Shown here piece by piece: positions 53,197 to 63,775 of a stretch of 64,000 nt of DNA (the stretch's first letter is position 1; the number at the start of each line of letters is the position of its first letter). The translations under genes and the position numbers were made by a program. This stretch comes from Cafeteria roenbergensis (Eukaryota; Sar; Bigyra; Bicosoecida; Cafeteriaceae). The DNA lies in NCBI GenBank assembly GCA_008330645.1, contig VLTN01000047.1, positions 1 to 64,000 of the forward strand, in the 5' to 3' direction. The notes under the pieces were generated by a model. It worked only from the letters and a program-made list of their open reading frames with translations, searched no databases and was not told where the DNA came from.

Positions 53197-56100
53197 ATGG
53201 CTGCGAGTTCCGAGCTTGCATTTTTCGAGGAGCACGAGAGGTTCGTAGCGCTCGTCTCGGAGCTGGGAGCCCTCGACAATGCTCTCCCGGAGGACGCAGC
53301 CCGCGCCAAAGCGCTCGTGAAAGAGGGGGCAGATATCGTGAGCCCCGACTTGGCCGAGTCCGGTGGCCTCCCACCGCCTGCCCGTCGGGCTGGGCGTGGC
53401 AGCAGCTGTGCTGGGCAACGGCGGTTTGCTGCACCCGTTGTGGGTGGCCGGGCGCCTGCTCCTGCGTGCTGTGGGGCGCCGCCCGCGCTCGAGCAGTGCC
53501 GCATGCTAGCGCGTGTTGCGATTCTCCACGGCTGGCTGCCTGCTCATGTGCTGCGCTTCGGGGCGGGGCGGGCGGGCGGGATGGCGATCATGCGGCGACC
53601 TCGTCAGCTCCCCGCGTACCCGCAAGAGAGTTGGTGCTTCGCAGCTGGACAAGTACCAAGAACAGTCCCATCTTCTCGACAAGCACATGGAATCCATGGC
53701 CAAGCCGCTGATGGACCGTGCTCGCGACGACCTGAGAGCCATTCGGGCCGCCCACGTGAAGAAATCGAGCGAGGCTGGGAGCGGCTTCGCGCTGCAGCTG
53801 CTGGACGCGCCCGTGATGCACCACTGCCTCACCCTGGCGTACCTGCTGTGCAAGACGCGCGGCTGGAAGCGCGTCATCACCTTCTTTCCGCACGAAGCGG
53901 CAGACCTGGAACCTTGCGTTGCGGCTCTCCTGTCGCTCGACTCTGAAGGCACAACTCACTGGAAGAGCCGGTACGTGCTGCTGCTGTGGCTGTCAGTGCT
54001 GGTGCTAGCGCCCTTTCCGGTGCACACCATCGACTCAGGAGACCTGGGGCCTGCAGCCGCGGCGCTGGCAGCGGCGGCGGAGGGGGCCCTGTCAACCGTC
54101 CCCACGTTTGGCACTGGGGACCCCTGGGGCGGGGGCATTGTGGGGACCATTCTGTGCGTGTGTCAGGGGTGCCTGGGCTCCGCAGGTCCGGTCCGAGACG
54201 CAGCGGCTGCTTGCGTTGGCAGGCTGTTGACCCGGCCGGATCTGGAGACGAGCGTCTTGGCCGAGTTCATCGGGTGGGGGGTCAAGGTTATCGAGGCGAC
54301 CTGTCTCTCGCATGCGAGGGCTGACCCTGGGCTGGCAGAGCGGCTGGCCAGCGATGGTGCAGAGGGCGATGCCGAGGAGTTGACCGCCCGGCAGCAGGCG
54401 TCACCGTCTGGCTGGGACACGTCCGCCGTCGATGATAGCGGGGCCGGCACCCCAGTGTGGTCCGGAGCTGCCGCAGCCAGCGCAGGGGCAGACCCCGCGG
54501 CTGCGTCGGGGGCTCCCGCAGGTGGCCTCGACGTGTTCGTCGTGACCGGCGTGCTGGCCGCAATTGTCCGTGCCTTCAAGCACGGCCAGCGCGACTCCCT
54601 TGCCGATGCCGCCGGCGAGGCCTTTTGCCGAATCTCGCAGGTGGCGGCAAGCGAGCAGGGCCAGCTGCTGCGTTCGTCGGCAAGCCTTCGCCGGCTGCTT
54701 GTCAAGCTCTCGCAGCGAACTGGGCTGGTGTACCTGCCCCCCCGCGTTGCTAGCTGGCGCTACCAACGAGGCCAGCGGTCACTGCTGGATAACCTCCGTG
54801 GTGCGGGGCCAGCCGCAGCTCTCCCCAGTCGCGCTCGCGATGCCGAGGAGCCCGAGGCCGACGACGATTTCGACATCGAGCCCGTGGTGGAAGACGTGAT
54901 CGACAGCCTCCTCACTGGGCTCCGCGACCACGACACCATTGTTCGGTGGTCGGCTGCCAAGGGGATCGGCCGGGTGGCTGGCCGGCTTCCCAGGGAGTTT
55001 GCCGACGAGGTGGTGGAGGCCGTGGCCACGCTGCTTGACCGAGCGGAGGGTGATGGCGCATGGCACGGCGGGTGCCTGGCGCTGGCCGAGCTGGCTCGGC
55101 GCGGGCTCCTCTTGCCAGCAAGGCTCTCAGATGTCGTGCCACGCGTGGTATCTGCGCTTCAGTTCGACGAGCGCAGAGGCGCGACCTCTGTGGGCTCGCA
55201 CGTCCGGGACGCTGCTTGCTACGTCTGCTGGGCTTTCGCCCGCGCCTATTCTCCCAGCGTCATGCGCCCCTGGGTTCGACCGCTTGCGGCCGCTCTCCTC
55301 TGTGTGGCGCTCTTCGACCGTGAGGTGAACTGCAGGCGCGCCGCTGCTGCAGCCTTCCAGGAGAGCGTGGGGCGTCAGGGGGCTGACAACTTCCCGCACG
55401 GCATCGCGATCCTGACGGCTGCTGACTACTTCAGCCTGGGCAACCGCGCCCACGCGTTCACCCATGTGGCCCGCCAGGTTGCAACGTTCGCGACCTACCG
55501 GGGCGCGCTGCTGGAGCACCTAGTTGGCGTCAAACTCCGCCACTGGGACGTTGACGTGCGCCGGCTCTCTGCGCGGGCCCTGGCGTACTTGGCGCCCCTT
55601 CAGCCCGAGTGGGCCGCGTCCGACCTGCTTCCACGTCTGACCGCCGAGACGACGAGTGCCGACCTGCTCGTCAGGCACGGCGCAACGCTTGCGATCGCGG
55701 AGGTGCTGCTGTCTTTGGCAAGGCTGTCCAACTTTCAGGCGCTCATTCCCTACTCTGTGATGCACAACATCCGCGCCGTGGTGCCTCGTGCGGAGAAGGT
55801 CAGAGTGTATCGGGGCCGTGGGGGGCTGCTTGTACGCGAGGCCATGTGCCGCCTCATCGAGGTCTTCGTCCTTGCACGGCTGCCGCTGGGCAGGAAGGGG
55901 GCCCTCCGACTGCTGAAGACGGTCGATGAGTGCCTCGGGCACGCTCACGAGAGCGTTCAGATCGCTGCTGCAGCGGCGTTTGCAGCCCTGACGCGCACCG
56001 CGCTGGGCCGCCCGGAGGCAGAGCTGCGGCAACGACTCTGCCTCCGCTACGCCGACCTGGTCAACTCCGGCGAGAACGCTGCTGTTCGTCGAGGCGCCGC

Positions 56101-58594
56101 ACTGGCGCTTGGTCAGCTGCCGTCGACTCTCTTTGGTGCCACAGTTGCCCCAGAGGTGGCAGCCGCGCCAAGCCCCTCAGCGGCGCCGCGTGGCCGCACG
56201 GGGACTGGCCGCACAGCAGGGCCGAGGCGCCGTGTTGCTGCGAGGCCAGCGCTGGTGTTGGACCCGGCGGCGGCGACTGGCCAGGCAACTCTGGCAGCAG
56301 TGGTATCTGCGCTGTGCGAAGCAACTCGTCCCGAGCCCGTTGTGTCACGGCGGGACGCTGAAACCAGGCGCAACGCCGTTCAAGCGCTGACGTCCTTGGT
56401 CGAGGAGCTCGGAGTGGCGACCAGTGTTCCGCGATCTGAGAGCGCCAAGTCGCCAGACTGCGCCAGCAGCAACGCCGAGCGCACCTTCGCCGGGATGGGA
56501 CCGGAACAGCTGCAACAGCTGTGGCATGCCGTGTGTGACTCCACTGGCGACTACGCCACGGATACCCGAGGGGACGTCGGCTCGTGGGTCCGCATCGCTG
56601 CGGCTGACTGCGTTTGTCGGCTGACGCGCCTCTTGGCTGTGGTGCCAACCCGGCTGTCGCTTGGCCTGGTCACTCGAGGCGCGCCTCCTTTTGTTGGGCC
56701 ACAGGCAGGCGCCGACGGATGGGCTGCCAACGCTCGCCTGATCCGGGCCGGAGGGGTGGCTCCAGGTGATGCGGTGGTGCACTCGCGACTCGGAGACGGG
56801 GTGCTCGTGAGCCTGAACTCAGCCGGGGCTGTCGCTGTTGTGGACTTCTCGGGGTCGCGCGGTGTCGGGCGGTGGTATTGCCCGTATGGGAAGGCGTCCG
56901 TCGCTGTGGCCGATCTCGAGTTCACCGCCCTGCCGGTCGCCGACGCCTGGGAGCGGGCGGGCGCCCCAGGGTTCCCACACTGCCTTCGGGGGGGACTGTC
57001 TTCAGCTGGCCGCGACTTGCCCACCGCTGCGCATCGTGCTGCAGTTGTGGATGCCCTCGAGGCAGATGTTGCAGACCGCGGCCTCGGGGCCCCTTCGCGA
57101 GTCGACCCCGCGAGCCTGCTTGGACCTGAGCGCGCGGCACAGGCAATCGGGTGCCTCCTTCGGCTGGCAGTCGAAAAGCAAGACCGCGTGCGATCGGCGG
57201 CAGGAAGGGCACTTTCGAGGCTGCTTTGGGACAGCGCCGTCCCGCCACTTGCAATCCCTGCCCCCTTTTTGCCCCGCCTCCGTGATCTCGTGCCTCCCTC
57301 GGTCAATGCGTCTGATGAAGCGCCTCCCACCTCTTTGCCTCAGATTTTTGAAGCGTTCGAGCGCGCCCAGCGCCTCCGAGCAGCTCGGATCCACGACGAG
57401 GAGCCGAGCGGGGAGGACATTGAGGATGAATCGCCCAGCGACGGCATTCCTGGGCGCGCACTCCCGAAGCCGACTCTCCGAGCCAGCCCGAGCAGCGAGG
57501 CCAACTTCGCAGCGCCCGACGTTGTGTTCCCACGGATGGTCCCGTTGCTCTCGATCCCGGATCCAGTGTACGCTCGGGGGCTTGCGGAGGGCTTGAGCCT
57601 TGCAGTTGGTGGCTTGTCGGAGTCCGTTGTGAAGTGCAGCACCTCGACACTTGCAGCGTGGGCCCGTGCAGCAGGGGAGCCAAAGGGCGACCGAACGGGG
57701 CTTGAGACGTTGCTGTGGAACTTGCTGCTGCTGCTGCGCGGTCGCATCGCCAAGGTGCCCGCAGGCAGCGGCGGAGAGCAAGCTTCTGCTGCAGGCAAGC
57801 CTTCTCGAGATTCAACACTTCAACCCGACTCGGATGAGCCAGCATCTCTTGCCAGCCAGGCGACCGGATTCAGAGTCGAGTCCCGCCTAGTGGTTCCCGT
57901 GTTGCGCACGCTTCATGTGCTGCTTGCCCAGGGCCGCGCCGGTGAGGGCTCTGCGAAGGACGGGCGGTGGGCTCGCGAAGCCATCCCGCTGATTCGCTAT
58001 CGCGTCATGCGCTCGAAGGACCCCGTTCGGGTCATGTCCGCGAGCGACGTGCTATTGGCGATGGTGGGTCTCCGGCAGCCAATCGGCGCTGCAGCATTGC
58101 GAACCGTTCTGGACTTTCTGGCCCACCCGTTCCCCAAGGTGCGCCGCATCACGGGAGAGCGGTTGTTTTCCACGCTGATGATCTTTGACGACCTTTTCAA
58201 AACGGACGCCCAGCCCGAGACGTCCGACCACGGACAGGTCTCGTCGGGTGCAGGGGCTGAGGAAGCAGTACCTGGTGGCGAACGGCCAGCATCGTGGATC
58301 CAGGCGTTGCGAGAGGCAGACCCGAGCGAAACGGCTGTCATAGGCTTTTTCGGTTGCGACCCGGATGGCGCAATGGCAATCCTGTCCTCGACTGCTTGGG
58401 ACGGTGACGAAGCTGACGTTGTCGCTGCCCGCGACGTGCTCTACACCATGCTGGGGGTGGCCGCACCTGCGGCCAGGGTTGGCGCATTGCGAAGCGACGG
58501 CGAGCGATGGGGCTACCCTTCCCAAGACTCGAGCACAGCAACAGCGGAAGGTGCCGACAGCTACCTTGCGCTTGTGCGAGAGGTCGGATACTAG
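53197..58594 (+). CDS. TBCD: Tubulin-specific chaperone D (cofactor D)
   Basis: Cofactor that captures beta-tubulin and, with cofactors C and E, forms the alpha/beta heterodimer. Exon 1 53197-53337 and exon 2 53645-58594 (307-bp GTGAGC…CAG intron, phase 0) give 1696 aa, against ~1200 in human. Diagnostic block right after the join: LDKYQEQSHLLDKHMESMAK, then CKTRGWKRVITFFPHEAADL and RYVLLLWLSVLVLAPFPVHT. HEAT/Armadillo repeats continue, including DHDTIVRWSAAKGIGRVAGR, VGSHVRDAACYVCWAFARAY and DREVNCRRAAAAAFQESVGR, all conserved in TBCD. Extra length comes from Ala/Gly linkers and a compact insert at ~1085-1144. Exon 2 is a 4.95-kb uninterrupted coding exon. Divergent from the SDS3-like gene with a 239-bp spacer; the stop is 106 bp before the tRNA array. 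Confidence 0.95.
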
Positions 58595-58994
58595 GAACCT
58601 CCTGGCGGTGGGCATGCCAGTGACAGTGTGTGACTTGCTGGGCTGTCAGCCCCAAAGCGATGTCTCTGCCATGCACTTTTGCTCAAGTCAAAGAGACCTA
58701 CCCGGTTCCGGGGGCACCGTATGGGCGCGGTGGGCAGTGCGGGCGGCCGGCTTGGCGGGGATCCTGCAGGGCGGCGCTGTTCACGCACGGGGATGCACGT
58801 GTTCGGGCCGGCGCCCCGCGCGGATCCACCCGGGCTCGGCGTGTGCCGTGGGCGGGAAGCGGGTGGGTGGTATGGGCGGGGTAGGGGTGGTGGTTGCGCT
58901 TGGAATGCTGCAGCGGGGCCAGTGTCACGCTCATTGCTGTGCCTGTGAGCAGGCGTCACAACCGGGTATGTAAAATCTGCGCTGCCGATCATCT

Positions 58995-59067
58995 GCTTGT
59001 GTAGCTCAGTTGGTAGAGCATAGGACTCTTAATCCTGTAGTCGCGGGTTCGAGCCCCGTCATGAGCT
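58995..59067 (+). tRNA. trnK-CUU: tRNA-Lys (anticodon CUU), copy 1
   Basis: A complete 73-nt cloverleaf without intron. Acceptor GCTTGTG/CATGAGC (7 bp with two G-U pairs); U8-A9; D stem GCTC/GAGC; anticodon stem TAGGA/TCCTG with loop CTCTTAA, giving CUU; 5-nt variable loop; T stem GCGGG/CCCGT with loop TTCGAGC. A and B box promoters are consensus (TAGCTCAGTTGG, GGTTCGAGCCC). T5 terminator at 59072-59076. N73 is U, whereas eukaryotic tRNA-Lys normally has G (or A). CCA is not encoded. Confidence 0.97.
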
Positions 59068-59634
59068 GACATTTTTGCACCCGCAACGCCCAGTCCGCAG
59101 CGCTCGCCCCCACAGCGTGTGTTGGGCTGATTCGGCGTTTTTGTGCACTGGCGGTGTGGCGACGGCGGGTTTGCTGCGGGGACGCACGGGCGACGCACGG
59201 CCGGCCCGATTCGGCGAGAGCACAGTCAGCGCGCCGTTTGTGGCGTCGGTTGCCGGCCTTCACCACCGATAGCGCGTGTGAATCCCGCCGTCGGGGCCTG
59301 GGGGACAGCCTGGGGCGCGTGCGGGCCACTCCGGTGGAGGCCCGGTTCCGGGGGCACCGTATGGGCGCGGTGGGCAGTGCGGGCGGCCGGCTTGGCGGGG
59401 ATCCTGCAGGGCGGCGCTGTTCACGCACGGGGATGCACGTGTTCGGGCTGGCGCCCCGCGCGGATCCACCCGGGCTCGGCGTGTGCCGTGGGCGGGAAGC
59501 GGGTGGGTGGTATGGGCGGGGTAGGGGTGGTGGTTGCGCTTGGAATGCTGCAGCGGGGCCAGTGTTGCGCTCATTGCTGTGCCTGTGAGCAGGCGTCACA
59601 ACCGGGTATGTAAAATCTGCGCTGCCGATCATCT

Positions 59635-59707
59635 GCTTGTGTAGCTCAGTTGGTAGAGCATAGGACTCTTAATCCTGTAGTCGCGGGTTCGAGCCCCGTC
59701 ATGAGCT
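59635..59707 (+). tRNA. trnK-CUU: tRNA-Lys (CUU), copy 2
   Basis: Identical to copy 1, 640 bp downstream; T5 terminator at 59712-59716. Confidence 0.97.
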
Positions 59708-60274
59708 GACATTTTTGCACCCGCAACGCCCAGTCCGCAGCGCTCGCCCCCACAGCGTGTGTTGGGCTGATTCGGCGTTTTTGTGCACTGGCGGTGTGGC
59801 GACGGCGGGTTTGCTGCGGGGACGCACGGGCGACGCACGGCCGGCCCGATTCGGCGAGAGCACAGTCAGCGCGCCGTTTGTGGCGTCGGTTGCCGGCCTT
59901 CACCACCGATAGCGCGTGTGAATCCCGCCGTCGGGGCCTGGGGGACAGCCTGGGGCGCGTGCGGGCCACTCCGGTGGAGGCCCGGTTCCGGGGGCACCGT
60001 ATGGGCGCGGTGGGCAGTGCGGGCGGCCGGCTTGGCGGGGATCCTGCAGGGCGGCGCTGTTCACGCATGGGGATGCACGTGTTCGGGCCGGCGCCCCGCG
60101 CGGATCCACCCGGGCTCGGCGTGTGCCGTGGGCGGGAAGCGGGTGGGTGGTATGGGCGGGGTAGGGGTGGTGGTTGCGCTTGGAATGCTGCAGCGGGGCC
60201 AGTGTTGCGCTCATTGCTGTGCCTGTGAGCAGGCGTCACAACCGGGTATGTAAAATCTGCGCTGCCGATCATCT

Positions 60275-60347
60275 GCTTGTGTAGCTCAGTTGGTAGAGCA
60301 TAGGACTCTTAATCCTGTAGTCGCGGGTTCGAGCCCCGTCATGAGCT
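60275..60347 (+). tRNA. trnK-CUU: tRNA-Lys (CUU), copy 3
   Basis: Identical to copy 1; T5 terminator at 60352-60356. First unit of the alternating part of the array. Confidence 0.97.
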
Positions 60348-60914
60348 GACATTTTTGCACCCGCAACGCCCAGTCCGCAGCGCTCGCCCCCACAGCGTGT
60401 GTTGGGCTGATTCGGCGTTTTTGTGCACTGGCGGTATGGCGACGGCGGGCCTGCTGCGGGGACGCACGGGCGACGCACGGCCGGCCCGATTCGGCGAGAG
60501 CACAGTCAGCGCGCCGTTTGTGGCGTCGGTTGCCGGCCTTCACCGCCGATAGCGCGTGTGAATCCCGCCGTCGGCGCCTGGGGGACAGCCTGGGGCGCGT
60601 GCGGGCCACTCCGGTGGAGGCCCGGTTCCGGGGGCACCGTATGGGCGCGGTGGGCAGTGCGGGCGGCCGGCTTGGCGGGGATCCTGCAGGGCGGCGCTGT
60701 TCACGCATGGGGATGCACGTGTTCGGGCCGGCGCCCCGCGCGGATCCACCCGGGCTCGGCGTGTGCCGTGGGCGGGAAGCGGGTGGGTGGTATGGGCGGG
60801 GTAGGGGTGGTGGTTGCGCTTGGAATGCTGCAGCGGGGCCAGTGTTGCGCTCATTGCTGTGCCTGTGAGCAGGCGTCACAACCGGGTATGTAAAATCTGC
60901 GCTGCCGATCATCT

Positions 60915-60987
60915 GCTTGTGTAGCTCAGTTGGTAGAGCATAGGACTCTTAATCCTGTAGTCGCGGGTTCGAGCCCCGTCATGAGCT
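60915..60987 (+). tRNA. trnK-CUU: tRNA-Lys (CUU), copy 4
   Basis: Identical to copy 1; its downstream spacer is the 641-bp variant (one extra base near 61317). Confidence 0.97.
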
Positions 60988-61555
60988 GACATTTTTGCAC
61001 CCGCAACGCCCAGTCCGCAGCGCTCGCCCCCACAGCGTGTGTTGGGCTGATTCGGCGTTTTTGTGCGCGGGCAGTGTGGCGACGGCGGGCCTGCTGCGGG
61101 GACGCACGGGCGACGCACGGCCGGCCCGATTCGGCGAGAGCACAGTCAGCGCGCCGTTTGTGGCGTCGGTTGCCGGCCTTCACCGCCGACAGCGCGTGTG
61201 AATCCCGCCGTCGGGGCCTGGGGGACAGCCTGGGGCGCGTGCGGGCCACTCCGGTGGAGGCCCGGTTCCGGGGGCACCGTATGGGCGCGGTGGGCAGTGC
61301 GGGCGGCCGGCTTGGGCGCGGATCCTGCAGGGCGGCGCTGTTCACGCACGGGGATGCACGTGTTCGGGCCGGCGCCCCGCGCGGATCCACCCGGGCTCGG
61401 CGTGTGCCGTGGGCGGGAAGCGGGTGGGTGGTATGGGCGGGGTAGGGGTGGTGGTTGCGCTTGGAATGCTGCAGCGGGGCCAGTGTTGCGCTCATTGCTG
61501 TGCCTGTGAGCAGGCGTCACAACCGGGTATGTAAAATCTGCGCTGCCGATCATCT

Positions 61556-61628
61556 GCTTGTGTAGCTCAGTTGGTAGAGCATAGGACTCTTAATCCTGTA
61601 GTCGCGGGTTCGAGCCCCGTCATGAGCT
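61556..61628 (+). tRNA. trnK-CUU: tRNA-Lys (CUU), copy 5
   Basis: Identical to copy 1; T5 terminator at 61633-61637. Confidence 0.97.
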
Positions 61629-62195
61629 GACATTTTTGCACCCGCAACGCCCAGTCCGCAGCGCTCGCCCCCACAGCGTGTGTTGGGCTGATTCGGCGTT
61701 TTTGTGCACTGGCGGTATGGCGACGGCGGGCCTGCTGCGGGGACGCACGGGCGACGCACGGCCGGCCCGATTCGGCGAGAGCACAGTCAGCGCGCCGTTT
61801 GTGGCGTCGGTTGCCGGCCTTCACCACCGATAGCGCGTGTGAATCCCGCCGTCGGCGCCTGGGGGACAGCCTGGGGCGCGTGCGGGCCACTCCGGTGGAG
61901 GCCCGGTTCCGGGGGCACCGTATGGGCGCGGTGGGCAGTGCGGGCGGCCGGCTTGGCGGGGATCCTGCAGGGCGGCGCTGTTCACGCATGGGGATGCACG
62001 TGTTCGGGCTGGCGCCCCGCGCGGATCCACCCGGGCTCGGCGTGTGCCGTGGGCGGGAAGCGGGTGGGTGGTATGGGCGGGGTAGGGGTGGTGGTTGCGC
62101 TTGGAATGCTGCAGCGGGGCCAGTGTCGCGCTCATTGCTGTGCCTGTGAGCAGGCGTCACAACCGGGTATGTAAAATCTGCGCTGCCGATCATCT

Positions 62196-62268
62196 GCTTG
62201 TGTAGCTCAGTTGGTAGAGCATAGGACTCTTAATCCTGTAGTCGCGGGTTCGAGCCCCGTCATGAGCT
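62196..62268 (+). tRNA. trnK-CUU: tRNA-Lys (CUU), copy 6
   Basis: Identical to copy 1; downstream spacer is the same type as after copy 4 but without the extra base. Confidence 0.97.
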
Positions 62269-62835
62269 GACATTTTTGCACCCGCAACGCCCAGTCCGCA
62301 GCGCTCGCCCCCACAGCGTGTGTTGGGCTGATTCGGCGTTTTTGTGCGCGGGCAGTGTGGCGACGGCGGGCCTGCTGCGGGGACGCACGGGCGACGCACG
62401 GCCGGCCCGATTCGGCGAGAGCACAGTCAGCGCGCCGTTTGTGGCGTCGGTTGCCGGCCTTCACCGCCGACAGCGCGTGTGAATCCCGCCGTCGGGGCCT
62501 GGGGGACAGCCTGGGGCGCGTGCGGGCCACTCCGGTGGAGGCCCGGTTCCGGGGGCACCGTATGGGCGCGGTGGGCAGTGCGGGCGGCCGGCTTGGGGCG
62601 GATCCTGCAGGGCGGCGCTGTTCACGCACGGGGATGCACGTGTTCGGGCCGGCGCCCCGCGCGGATCCACCCGGGCTCGGCGTGTGCCGTGGGCGGGAAG
62701 CGGGTGGGTGGTATGGGCGGGGTAGGGGTGGTGGTTGCGCTTGGAATGCTGCAGCGGGGCCAGTGTTGCGCTCATTGCTGTGCCTGTGAGCAGGCGTCAC
62801 AACCGGGTATGTAAAATCTGCGCTGCCGATCATCT

Positions 62836-62908
62836 GCTTGTGTAGCTCAGTTGGTAGAGCATAGGACTCTTAATCCTGTAGTCGCGGGTTCGAGCCCCGT
62901 CATGAGCT
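62836..62908 (+). tRNA. trnK-CUU: tRNA-Lys (CUU), copy 7
   Basis: Identical to copy 1; T5 terminator at 62913-62917. Confidence 0.97.
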
Positions 62909-63475
62909 GACATTTTTGCACCCGCAACGCCCAGTCCGCAGCGCTCGCCCCCACAGCGTGTGTTGGGCTGATTCGGCGTTTTTGTGCACTGGCGGTATGG
63001 CGACGGCGGGCCTGCTGCGGGGACGCACGGGCGACGCACGGCCGGCCCGATTCGGCGAGAGCACAGTCAGCGCGCCGTTTGTGGCGTCGGTTGCCGGCCT
63101 TCACCGCCGATAGCGCGTGTGAATCCCGCCGTCGGGGCCTGGGGGACAGCCTGGGGCGCGTGCGGGCCACTCCGGTGGAGGCCCGGTTCCGGGGGCACCG
63201 TATGGGCGCGGTGGGCAGTGCGGGCGGCCGGCTTGGCGGGGATCCTGCAGGGCGGCGCTGTTCACGCATGGGGATGCACGTGTTCGGGCCGGCGCCCCGC
63301 GCGGATCCACCCGGGCTCGGCGTGTGCCGTGGGCGGGAAGCGGGTGGGTGGTATGGGCGGGGTAGGGGTGGTGGTTGCGCTTGGAATGCTGCAGCGGGGC
63401 CAGTGTTGCGCTCATTGCTGTGCCTGTGAGCAGGTGTCACAACCGGGTATGTAAAATCTGCGCTGCCGATCATCT

Positions 63476-63548
63476 GCTTGTGTAGCTCAGTTGGTAGAGC
63501 ATAGGACTCTTAATCCTGTAGTCGCGGGTTCGAGCCCCGTCATGAGCT
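63476..63548 (+). tRNA. trnK-CUU: tRNA-Lys (CUU), copy 8
   Basis: Identical to copy 1; the repeat stops 103 bp downstream, where unique sequence before the cyclophilin gene begins. Confidence 0.97.
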
Positions 63549-63775
63549 GACATTTTTGCACCCGCAACGCCCAGTCCGCAGCGCTCGCCCCCACAGCGTG
63601 TGTTGGGCTGATTCGGCGTTTTTGTGCGCGGGCAGTGTGGCGACGGCGGGCTCTTTGCTGGGGTCCGGCTGGTTTGACAACCGCACTCCCTGGCTGGGAT
63701 TCACTTTGCCTCGGCAGCCTGCCTCTCCAAGTCGCACTCCCCCCACCAGCGCTGGGCTTCCCAGCTGACGAGCTC

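Larger units (their letters stand above)
58701..63651 (+). repeat. Tandem 640-bp repeat array carrying tRNA-Lys genes
   Basis: Direct head-to-tail repeats with periods of 640, 640, 640, 641, 640, 640 and 640 bp measured between successive tRNA starts; total 4951 bp, about 7.7 units. The left edge is in the middle of a unit (from 58701) and the right edge is 103 bp after the last tRNA. All eight tRNA copies are identical. Spacers differ at only a handful of positions, which define variants: units after tRNA 1 and 2 are alike, then from tRNA 3 on two types alternate (see findings). Spacers are GC-rich with no other recognisable gene; a second T-run lies about 70 bp after each tRNA. Every unit has TATGTAAAAT at -28 to -19 of the tRNA, a possible Pol III upstream element, and T5 just after it. 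Confidence 0.98.

Noticed and set aside
59006-63473. Repeated 208-aa minus-strand ORFs, and plus-strand 65-156-aa ORFs, in every tRNA unit
   Set aside because: They are antisense or shadow frames across the tRNA and its GC-rich spacer. The peptide segment MTGLEPATTGLRVLCSTN is the familiar spurious translation of the tRNA complement. Conservation between units reflects DNA identity, not selection on protein.
58701-63651. CRISPR-like array
   Set aside because: Units are 640 bp with near-identical spacers and a tRNA in each; this has no short-repeat/unique-spacer pattern and the genome is eukaryotic.
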